DNA of 29,859 bases from a virus, in IMG/VR virus record IMGVR_UViG_3300042934_000859, positions 1-29,859 of that record; one strand, written 5' to 3'. Both the position numbers and the translations under genes were made by a program. Shown one piece after another: positions 23,031 through 29,859 of this stretch; positions within the stretch are counted from its first letter, which is position 1; the number at the start of each line of letters is the position of its first letter. The notes under the pieces are model-generated. The model was not told the origin of the DNA and searched no databases. It saw only the letters and a program-made list of their open reading frames with translations.

Positions 23031-24533
23031 TTAAATACCATATCTACTCTCAAAATCTGAGTTTGTTGGTATTAAATTTTGTTGTTTACTTGCCACTTCT
23101 TTTACTACTAGTTGTCTATCATCTGATTTAATTTGAACCATATCAACCAATATAGTATTAAGAGATAGAATCGCACTCGTTCCTTCTTCATTTTCATTAA
23201 TGGATTTTTTAATTAAATCTTGGATTTCATCAGAGTCAAATTTATCCATAGCATTTACAGCTTTAAACTTAGTAGAATAATATTCTTTCTTTGAATTAAC
23301 GGCTTTTTCTATTGATTCAGAATTAAACTGATCGACAATGGGCGCCATTTCATCAATTTTTGTATTTAATGACGTGATTTTTCCTGTAGCATCATTAAGC
23401 TGTTTCGTGATGTCATTGTTGTTAATAGTAAGAGAAGCAACTGTTTCATTTGCTGTATTTAGCTGAGTAGTTAAATCATCAACTTTAATATTAAGTTCAT
23501 TAATAGATTGTTCCATGACTCCAACTTCAACCCATACAGTATCTCTTTCAACCTGTGTTTGATTAGCCAAATCAATGAAAACTTCTGTTTCTGTTTTGGT
23601 ATAAGATAATTTAAAATTGACGTATTTATCACTTACATAGTTTTCATAAACAAAGTAAGTATCATAAATAGCATAATTTGAAACCCATACATATCTAAAC
23701 TCATCAGCAGTCATTGTTTTGGATAATGCAGTCATTATTTGTTCTCTTATATCTCCATGTGATAGCTCACACAAAGCTTTATAAAACATATTTTCATTCA
23801 CCGATTTATCCTCCTTTTGGATGTTATTTATATAATCAACATCGTTTGATGTTTTTTGATTATTTTGTTTAATTGATTGTGCAATAGCCTTTTGCCATCT
23901 TTCATTTAATGACATTAATTTTGAAGAATCATAAGCAGGAGGTATTATTTTTGAACCATTCTCTCCTGAACCAAGAACTGCATGTCCTGAAAAAAGTAAT
24001 GGGCTTTTAATAATTTGAACACCATCATTAACCTCATAATTTTTATAGTAATATTCACATGAACTAAATAACGGTAATCCACTATCGTAAATCTCGTTAA
24101 TTAGCTGTAAAATTTCAACATTTCTATCTTTCCAACAATAAAAATCTGCCATTAATAATTCGATATCATTTCCTTGCTCATCTTTGATTGTTTCAAAGTA
24201 ACCACATTCTAAAGCAGTTCCTATAGCAGTTGAATTCGAACCAACATATTCATTACCATATCTATCTATTTTTATTGCTTCACCATGATCTCCAAAATGA
24301 TCATCAGGATTATTAATATCAATAGTTGGATAATAAACGCAAACAAGAGGCTTACCTTTTACAGATGGAGCAGCTTCAATGGCCAATTCTTTTGGAATTA
24401 TTTGTTTATTTCCGCTAACATTAAAATCAATCATACTAAATGTTAATTTTAATAATAGGGGGTCGTTATCAACTGATTTAATTGAATTTAATTGGAGTTT
24501 ACATATACCTTTTGTCATTTCATCAATGTTCAT
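23031..24533 (-). CDS. Probable prohead protease-scaffold fusion (500 aa)
   Basis: ATG at 24533 overlaps the preceding stop as TAATG. Residues 1-200 resemble phage head maturation proteases or DUF2213-type proteins: EAAPSVKGKPLVCVYYPTID, GDHGEAIKIDRYG, SSCEYYYKNY and SPLLFSGHAVLGSG. Candidate catalytic His and Ser residues lie in these motifs, but I cannot name them. Residues about 330-400 are a coiled coil (ELNIKVDDLTTQLNTANETV), followed by a helical acidic tail. An N-terminal protease fused to a C-terminal scaffold is common where no separate scaffold gene is present, as here. Confidence 0.6.
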   Translation of the reverse strand: MNIDEMTKGICKLQLNSIKSVDNDPLLLKLTFSMIDFNVSGNKQIIPKELAIEAAPSVKGKPLVCVYYPTIDINNPDDHFGDHGEAIKIDRYGNEYVGSNSTAIGTALECGYFETIKDEQGNDIELLMADFYCWKDRNVEILQLINEIYDSGLPLFSSCEYYYKNYEVNDGVQIIKSPLLFSGHAVLGSGENGSKIIPPAYDSSKLMSLNERWQKAIAQSIKQNNQKTSNDVDYINNIQKEDKSVNENMFYKALCELSHGDIREQIMTALSKTMTADEFRYVWVSNYAIYDTYFVYENYVSDKYVNFKLSYTKTETEVFIDLANQTQVERDTVWVEVGVMEQSINELNIKVDDLTTQLNTANETVASLTINNNDITKQLNDATGKITSLNTKIDEMAPIVDQFNSESIEKAVNSKKEYYSTKFKAVNAMDKFDSDEIQDLIKKSINENEEGTSAILSLNTILVDMVQIKSDDRQLVVKEVASKQQNLIPTNSDFESRYGI

Positions 24534-24694
24534 TATTTGTTGTCACCTCCAATCTCTTTCCAAAACAGGTCTGTAATTTCTATAATTGACATTTTTTCAA
24601 ACCCATCAATAGGCTTAATTAATCTACAACCATTAAAAGATATAATTACGTTACATTTATTTTTGAATACTAAAATATCACTTTTCTTAATCAT
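24533..24694 (-). CDS. Small protein between portal and protease (53 aa)
   Basis: ATG at 24694 has GGTGGTGA directly after the portal stop as ribosome site. It gives 53 codons and ends TAA overlapping the next ATG by one base (TAATG). The protein begins MIKKSDILVF, holds two cysteines (NKC, NGC) and ends helical (SIIEITDLFWKEIGGDNK). No family recognised. The tight coupling on both sides makes it a real gene. Confidence 0.7.
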   Translation of the reverse strand: MIKKSDILVFKNKCNVIISFNGCRLIKPIDGFEKMSIIEITDLFWKEIGGDNK

Positions 24695-24705
24695 TATGTC
24701 ACCAC

Positions 24706-26226
24706 CTACGATTGAGGAATTGCATTTCCATCGTTCGTTTTACTTCTTTGAGTATTTTCGTTATCAGGATTGTCAATAGCTGTCCTGCCATTATTTGTGT
24801 CAGTTTTGCTTATTGTTGAAAAAGTTTGTGGTGGTATAATTTTTTCACGTAATTTAAGTGTTTCAATCTCATATAAGGATTGTAGATAATATTCTTCCCA
24901 TGAAATATCACTAATGCAATCAATAATGGCTTTTGTAGAATATCCCTGTCCCTGAAGAGATTTCAATGCATCAAGTTTATCTTTTAGGCTTAAAGGGGCT
25001 TCTTTATCAAAGACAATTCTATAATCATCTGAAGTATAATTAGGTAAAATTATGTTCAGAAATTTGCTCCATATTTGATCTTCAATTTCTTCAAGCAAAA
25101 CAGCAATTTTCTTGTAGAAAACTTCAAAATTGATCTTACCTGAAGCAAAATTGCCACCTGTACCATCTTTCATCGTTCCACCAGTACCAAGACTTGAATT
25201 AATATCGGAGTTTATTGTCTCGAACTTTTTAGGGTCAAGTGCATCCGCTTTTGTATCATTAAATTCCAAATCTGACCACTCGGGAATAGCTATTACTGGA
25301 GTACCCGTTTTTTCATTATCAGATAATGCGTTTTTAACACCTGCAACAACTTTCTTTTTAAGTGGGGAAGGAGGATTTGGCGTTTTTTCATTGCCAAGTT
25401 TAAGTATTGCAACAGCGCGAATAATTTTATTAGCAATTGCGACTTCCATATCTTTAAGTTTTTTCTTATGAGTTATATCCATCAGTCCTTGCGTAGCCCA
25501 AGGTATACCTAATCTTTGATTTCTCTTTGTGGTATGGGTTCTTATTACACAAGTTCTTTCTTGAGGTAATTCAATATATCTATAATTTTGATTATCAATT
25601 AAATATTTTTCATAATCCGATTTATCAACATATGGAGATAAATTTCCCCAAATATCTTCTCGTTCGTCTTCTTTCATATTTGAGAACCAAGATAAATCTA
25701 ACCATGCTATCCATTCACCATTTTTTCTATATGCAGGAAATATATATTCAAGATTATCAAAAGTATAAAAGTAAGGATTTTTCTTATCTCCAAGCCACAT
25801 TCCAACCAAAGTTCCAGCTGTAATTTCTTGTCCAATTATATCTCTTGTTAAGGTACGATATTTGACTTTATTAAGCATCTTATTAATAAGAAGAATATTT
25901 TTTTCATAACTTTTTGACTTATTATAGACTTCAATTTTATGATTAAGGGTAGGAAGTACTTTTGCCAGATCAAATTGTTGGAAGACATCACCATTAGAAA
26001 TATAAAAATATTGAGAAATATTTTCTAATTGCTGATGATACCTGTCTGGATTAGCAAACCATTTAACTAAATCTTCTGTTTTAACTTCTTTTATAATTCC
26101 ATCATAAAATACTTTACTTATAAACCCTTCAACTACATTATGCGTGTAATCTTGATATGTGTTATTTTGTTTTTCAACTTCTTGCTCAGGGAGCAGAGGA
26201 GAAGTAACTTTTTTTGTTCTTGACAA
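24706..26226 (-). CDS. Portal protein
   Basis: The best start is TTG at 26226, eight bases after AAAGGAGGTGA; the frame opens slightly earlier with a GTG inside that site. The protein has 506 aa. It shows the portal pattern: an N-terminal stem/wing region (NPDRYHQQLENISQYFYISN, YRTLTRDIIGQEITAGTLVG), the LGIPWATQGLMDITHKKKLK region and a helical C-terminal half with a polar tail (TISKTDTNNGRTAIDNPDNE). It follows the large terminase. It forms the dodecameric ring through which DNA enters and leaves the capsid. Confidence 0.85.
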   Translation of the reverse strand: MSRTKKVTSPLLPEQEVEKQNNTYQDYTHNVVEGFISKVFYDGIIKEVKTEDLVKWFANPDRYHQQLENISQYFYISNGDVFQQFDLAKVLPTLNHKIEVYNKSKSYEKNILLINKMLNKVKYRTLTRDIIGQEITAGTLVGMWLGDKKNPYFYTFDNLEYIFPAYRKNGEWIAWLDLSWFSNMKEDEREDIWGNLSPYVDKSDYEKYLIDNQNYRYIELPQERTCVIRTHTTKRNQRLGIPWATQGLMDITHKKKLKDMEVAIANKIIRAVAILKLGNEKTPNPPSPLKKKVVAGVKNALSDNEKTGTPVIAIPEWSDLEFNDTKADALDPKKFETINSDINSSLGTGGTMKDGTGGNFASGKINFEVFYKKIAVLLEEIEDQIWSKFLNIILPNYTSDDYRIVFDKEAPLSLKDKLDALKSLQGQGYSTKAIIDCISDISWEEYYLQSLYEIETLKLREKIIPPQTFSTISKTDTNNGRTAIDNPDNENTQRSKTNDGNAIPQS

Positions 26227-26274
26227 GTGAAATGTCACCTCCTTTGTGCATATTATTTATTATAATATTTTATT

Positions 26275-28080
26275 TTACCAATAGACCATTGGGTCGTCCT
26301 CATCATATTCATCCATAGGTTTTAACAAATCTAATTCTAATAATGAAATAAAATAATTACCATATGAACTACTTGTATAACGGTCTTTTCTTGCAGTACC
26401 CACTGTTTCTAATTTAATATATCCACCAGAAAAAGAATACTCAAGATTAATAGATTCATTTACTAATAGCATTGTTTCAATATACGGTTTAATAAACCAT
26501 GCATTTAAATTAACATCTTGACTACGTGAATATTCTTTATTATATTTTGATAAGTATTCTTCGGCATCACTGTCTTCAATTAAAAAACTGCACATACTTC
26601 TCTGTAATTTATCTCGAAAATCAACTGCTATATCATTATTCAATTTAGAATTTGCCAATATAGGATATATAATCGGTTTTGCGTTTACCGCTAATGTTTT
26701 CTGCTGTAATTCATCGATTAATTTTTTGTCAAGCGATTTGTGTTCGAAAACTGTAAAAGCCTCATATTCAATTCCGCGCTCCTCATCTTTAGTGATGGTT
26801 GCTAATCTTTCAAATACTGTAATACCTGCTTGTTGAAGGTCAAGTACTATGTAATCTGCTTCAAAATCATAATAGATTTGTTTTATTCGTAATGACTGTT
26901 TCCCTGTATGCTCACCTTGATGCGATTCGATATAAACAAATTCTCTTTCATAACCTTTGGCTGTTGGTAATCCTCTGATACACGATATAATAGTATTATC
27001 GTTATTTGACCCTTTTCGTGTTGCTATATCTACACTAACAATCCGTATCTCACCATCAACTTTTTTTATATCATATGGATTTTTCTTTTTATCAAGTATA
27101 TCACTTCGCAAAGGATAGAATGACTTTTTTAGATTTCTATTTTTTTTAAACATGTCAAGTTTAAAATAGGAATTACTATTTTCACCCCAAGGGATATTTT
27201 CATACTCTTCAAGAAAAGTAATTTCATCCATAGTTGATCTGTCTCTTGCGATAGCTTTTTTTGTTTTAATATTGTGCTTAATTGCAAGTAGATAATCAAA
27301 AGCAATAAAGCCAGCTTCTTCACCTTTTAACATCATTTTTATGGTATCCAAAGTTTCTTTATACCACCATAAACCTTTATGGTATGCTGAAGATATTAAT
27401 ACCTGTCTTGGCTCTTCAACCAATTCTTTAACATTTTCATATTTGGGATTTTTTAAAAAAGGTGCTTGTCTAGCATATGCAAATGGTTTTACTATACTAT
27501 CAAACTTTTGCTTATCCATAATTCGAAATTCTTCACCAATAGTAAAAGTTGAACGCTCTCCACGGCCACTTTCTTGACAAGCAACGACCTTAACTGTAGA
27601 ACCATTATGTAATACGCACTTACAATTATTTTGAGTATCCGAAAAATCCTGAACTTCTCTTGCAATATTTGGATAATCGTCTTTCAATCTTGCCATTTTT
27701 CCAAATATAATTGCTGCCTGTTTCATAGAAGCTGCAACAATTACTATTTCAGAATTGGGATACAGACATGCTCTGGCATAAGCTAATAATGCTATTAACC
27801 ATGATTTGGCTGAAGCCCTCGAAGCAATTGTAACAAAACTTTCGCATATACTCATAAAGTATATCCAAACAATCTGATACCAAAATAATTGAACTCCAAA
27901 ATAGTGTTGAATAAATCTATGAATATTTCGTCTATAGAAAGTAATCCAATCTATAAGGTTATCTTGCCATTGCTCATTTCTGTCTTTTTCTTTTGTCATA
28001 GATTTTGGAGCTTTAAATAGATTAGAATGACCTGCATATTTTTTAAAATTATTTTCATAATTAGTGTACGATCTAGCCAT
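26275..28080 (-). CDS. terL: Terminase large subunit
   Basis: I chose the ATG at 28080 (MARSYTNY) after AAGGTGA; it overlaps the small-subunit stop by eight bases. The protein has 601 aa. The ATPase domain has a Walker A-like SRASAKSW (about 87-94), a Walker B-like TFTIGEEFR (about 178-186) and LISSAYHKG as coupling motif. The nuclease domain carries Asp in IVSVDIATRKG (about 351) and YIVLDLQQAG (about 414), typical of the RNase H-like fold. It pumps DNA into the prohead through the portal and cuts the concatemer. The usual terminase and portal order supports it. Confidence 0.93.
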   Translation of the reverse strand: MARSYTNYENNFKKYAGHSNLFKAPKSMTKEKDRNEQWQDNLIDWITFYRRNIHRFIQHYFGVQLFWYQIVWIYFMSICESFVTIASRASAKSWLIALLAYARACLYPNSEIVIVAASMKQAAIIFGKMARLKDDYPNIAREVQDFSDTQNNCKCVLHNGSTVKVVACQESGRGERSTFTIGEEFRIMDKQKFDSIVKPFAYARQAPFLKNPKYENVKELVEEPRQVLISSAYHKGLWWYKETLDTIKMMLKGEEAGFIAFDYLLAIKHNIKTKKAIARDRSTMDEITFLEEYENIPWGENSNSYFKLDMFKKNRNLKKSFYPLRSDILDKKKNPYDIKKVDGEIRIVSVDIATRKGSNNDNTIISCIRGLPTAKGYEREFVYIESHQGEHTGKQSLRIKQIYYDFEADYIVLDLQQAGITVFERLATITKDEERGIEYEAFTVFEHKSLDKKLIDELQQKTLAVNAKPIIYPILANSKLNNDIAVDFRDKLQRSMCSFLIEDSDAEEYLSKYNKEYSRSQDVNLNAWFIKPYIETMLLVNESINLEYSFSGGYIKLETVGTARKDRYTSSSYGNYFISLLELDLLKPMDEYDEDDPMVYW

Positions 28081-29053
28081 TAGTATCACCTTCTACATTG
28101 CCAACATCGACACTATCCAAATCAGCATCAATGTTATCATCAACAAGGAAATTCCTCACTCCAGTTAAGAAATTTTCTATTGGGCGAACAATGTAGTTTT
28201 TTATATAAGGTATAAATCCATCCATATCCTTATATTTCTCTTGTTGGTCAAACCATTCAGCAGGTCTAAATTGTTCTATATCTTTAACCCATATTCCAAA
28301 TGCATCGTGTGATTTTCCAGCACTTGCAGCATTAGCTTTGGCAGGGTCGACCGAAGCTGTCTTCATTAAGTCTTGAAGTTCTTTTTGAAGATTCCCAACA
28401 GAATCTTTGTTTTCTCTCGCTTTTCGAATTTCTAGGATTTTAATGCAAATTTCTCTTAAAAGAGTTAGTTCTGCTTGATTGTCACATTTATGAGTTTTCT
28501 TCCAGTTTGATAATTCTGTTTCGAGGAAAATATAATCATCTATATCATCAAAACCTTTACCCCAAAATAAAAGGAAATCTTCATCAATGTTTTCATCAAT
28601 AAAGATTTCTTTATCATCAATCAAATAATCACTATCTTTGTATCTAAAGGATTGCATGCCTGAGTTTTTCTTTCCAGTTGAGCTAAGTTTACTTTTGTAT
28701 GTACCAAATACTTTATCTATATTTTTACCTTTGGTCATAGCAGTTTCAAGTTGCGATTGAACCTGTTTAATTGCCTCTTTACTTAATCTAACATCTAAAT
28801 CTTGACAAGTAAGCTGCAATGCAACTTCAAAATTATTATAAATTTTAAAATAATCATCAAATAAGCCATTACAACAATCGCTGCATATAGACATTTTCCC
28901 ATTTGCATCTAGTACGGCATTCGTAGCATCGTAGAATTTATCAAGACTAATTGTTCTTTGACATTTTCTACAATATCCTTGACCAGACACAGGTTTATTA
29001 AGTCTGGAATTATTACTTTGTCTAGCCAATTTATTCAACTCCTTTAATTCCAT
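28073..29053 (-). CDS. terS: Terminase small subunit, zinc-finger type
   Basis: The ATG at 29053 gives 326 aa but has no good ribosome site. AAGGAG lies inside the first codons, nine bases before a TTG (residue 8), so translation might begin there. Residues about 28-61 form a Cys4 zinc module (CRKCQ ... CSDCC, FYDATNAVLDANGKMSICSD), as in the small-terminase-like proteins of clostridial and lactobacillar phages. The rest is helical and acidic, with a linker near ASAAKSHDAFG. It probably recognises the packaging site and recruits the large subunit. Position before terL supports the call. Confidence 0.7.
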   Translation of the reverse strand: MELKELNKLARQSNNSRLNKPVSGQGYCRKCQRTISLDKFYDATNAVLDANGKMSICSDCCNGLFDDYFKIYNNFEVALQLTCQDLDVRLSKEAIKQVQSQLETAMTKGKNIDKVFGTYKSKLSSTGKKNSGMQSFRYKDSDYLIDDKEIFIDENIDEDFLLFWGKGFDDIDDYIFLETELSNWKKTHKCDNQAELTLLREICIKILEIRKARENKDSVGNLQKELQDLMKTASVDPAKANAASAGKSHDAFGIWVKDIEQFRPAEWFDQQEKYKDMDGFIPYIKNYIVRPIENFLTGVRNFLVDDNIDADLDSVDVGNVEGDTNG

Positions 29054-29092
29054 TTTTGCATTCAGGATATAAAATCAACCTTTTATATTCTT

Positions 29093-29239
29093 TTAGTTTA
29101 ATTTTAAATTATATAAATGATAATTCTGATCTTTACGAATTTCTGACCAAAATATTTTACGACACTCAGTATCGCAAAACTCACCAGAATTAATTATAGT
29201 TCCACATTGTTTACATATTTTAATTTTTATATCTTCCAT
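29093..29239 (-). CDS. Small zinc-ribbon protein (48 aa)
   Basis: I chose the ATG at 29239 after GGAG; a longer frame to 29284 would begin with TTG inside hairpin element 3. The protein has C-x2-C and C-x3-C (CKQCGTI ... FCDTECR) with ten residues between, a zinc ribbon, and then a helix (IFWSEIRKDQNYHLYN). Small proteins of this type are often found in phages near packaging genes; the role is unknown. Confidence 0.65.
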   Translation of the reverse strand: MEDIKIKICKQCGTIINSGEFCDTECRKIFWSEIRKDQNYHLYNLKLN

Positions 29240-29278
29240 AACTTTATCTCCATTAATTATTTTAGCGCCATTTTCAAG

Positions 29279-29321
29279 GCACAATAAAACCCCTACAAAA
29301 ATGAATAGGGGTTCAATCTAC
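29279..29321 (-). repeat. Hairpin element copy 3 (GTAGATTG family)
   Basis: On the minus strand: GTAGATTG (29321-29314), an 8-bp stem AACCCCTA/TAGGGGTT (29313-29306 with 29295-29288) around a ten-base loop, then TTATTGTGC (29287-29279). It lies nine bases after the stop of the 108-aa gene. The flanks match copies 1 and 2, about 15 kb away, while the stem does not. Confidence 0.88.
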
Positions 29322-29330
29322 TTTGAAATA

Positions 29331-29657
29331 TTACTCTTCAAGCAAGTTAACAATCTCTTCAAAAAATTCTTCAAGAATTCTTTGTATACATGATTCGCAG
29401 CCCTCTGTAGCTATAATCATATCTTTGTAATCTTCAATGATATCTGAAATAGTTTCATCTTCTTCACCGAATTCACACTGATCACAATTTCCTTCACATT
29501 CAAAATCTATATCAGCTTCTTCATCAAGAATCTCAACTTGATCACCTGATACATCTTCAAAATCTTCCGCAGAGACTTCTTCACCGTTAATAAAATATCT
29601 TTGAGCAACTAACTCATGAGTTTCATTATCATAATAGAACTTAATCGACGTTTCCAT
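29331..29657 (-). CDS. Acidic Cys-containing hypothetical protein (108 aa)
   Basis: The ATG at 29657 gives 108 residues. The protein is very acidic (EILDEEADIDFECEGNCDQC, EEFFEEIVNLLEE) and holds two paired-Cys sites (CEGNCDQC and CESC), which could bind metal. The N-terminal part looks like a small beta unit (IKFYYDNETHELVAQRYFIN). No family recognised. The ribosome site is poor: AAAGG is about 17 bases upstream. It could be a DNA mimic or an anti-host protein, but that is speculation. Its stop is nine bases before hairpin element copy 3. Confidence 0.6.
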   Translation of the reverse strand: METSIKFYYDNETHELVAQRYFINGEEVSAEDFEDVSGDQVEILDEEADIDFECEGNCDQCEFGEEDETISDIIEDYKDMIIATEGCESCIQRILEEFFEEIVNLLEE

Positions 29658-29691
29658 ATATGTGCCGTTTAACCTTTCAGTTTATAATGTT

Positions 29692-29859
29692 TTAGTTTAA
29701 AAATTTCAAATCATTAATATATTTCTTACCATAACCCTTACGTACAATAAACATAGTAGCACCTGCATCGGAAGTCTTTTTAATGTCTTTAGAAAAATCA
29801 TTAATTCCCATTAATGATCTAACTTGAATGACTTCCTTACCTTTAGCTACTTCAAATTC
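29692..29859 (-). CDS. Hypothetical protein, C-terminal part only
   Basis: The frame is open from the window edge to TAA at 29694-29692, giving the last 55 residues. They read as a small beta-hairpin unit (VIQVRSLMGINDFSKDIKKT, then TMFIVRKGYGKKYINDLKFL). A perfect 9-bp inverted repeat with four-base spacer lies in the gene at 29797-29818. Too little is visible for a family call. Confidence 0.65.
   Translation of the reverse strand, partial: EFEVAKGKEVIQVRSLMGINDFSKDIKKTSDAGATMFIVRKGYGKKYINDLKFLN

Noticed and set aside
25130-25471. Plus-strand open frame of 113 codons
   Set aside because: Antisense to the portal gene with no start signal; a shadow.
29239-29284. Longer start for the zinc-ribbon gene
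   Set aside because: It would begin with TTG inside the hairpin element and has no ribosome site, whereas the ATG at 29239 follows GGAG.

Overview
The window is part of the late (structural) gene block of a tailed siphovirus or prophage of a low-GC Gram-positive host, most likely a clostridium. The DNA is visibly AT-rich, most genes follow strong GGAGG-type ribosome sites, and TTG and GTG starts are common. One gene encodes a secreted stalk-domain (copper amine oxidase N-like) protein, a type frequent in Clostridia. Nearly all genes lie on the minus strand, so the operon reads from right to left. I saw no tRNA, rRNA, CRISPR array or insertion sequence. No stretch over 300 bases lacks a gene.

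Right end (about 29859 to 20400): three small early-side genes, one of them cut by the window end, then the packaging and head module. This runs small terminase (zinc-finger type), large terminase, portal, a 53-residue protein, a protease/scaffold-like protein, a decoration-like protein, the major capsid protein and two connector-type proteins.

Middle (about 20418 to 16880): head completion protein with Ig-like domains, a tail-terminator-like protein, an unknown protein, the major tail protein and a small Cys-containing protein. A strong terminator follows.

Accessory insert between tail tube and tape measure (about 16786 to 12090): small unknowns, a RusA-family resolvase with no normal start codon, a possible tail chaperone, small cassette-like genes that each end in a related hairpin element, a complete tyrosine recombinase, an XhlA-like membrane protein, and a hidden 51-codon gene with its own promoter and terminator.

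Left end (11953 to 1): tape measure (1788 residues), distal tail protein, a small membrane protein with its own promoter, the tail-tip/Tal protein, a coiled-coil protein, a plus-strand secreted protein with a consensus promoter and bidirectional terminator, a small helical protein and the start of a repeat-rich tail fibre.

The most interesting features are: three elements with conserved flanks (GTAGATTG and TTRTTGTGC-like) around unrelated but perfectly paired stems, each placed directly behind a small gene and one next to the recombinase; self-contained promoter-gene-terminator units (morons) set into the tail operon; a RusA gene lacking ATG, GTG or TTG in its conserved N-terminus; and an unusual density of intrinsic terminators inside a late operon.
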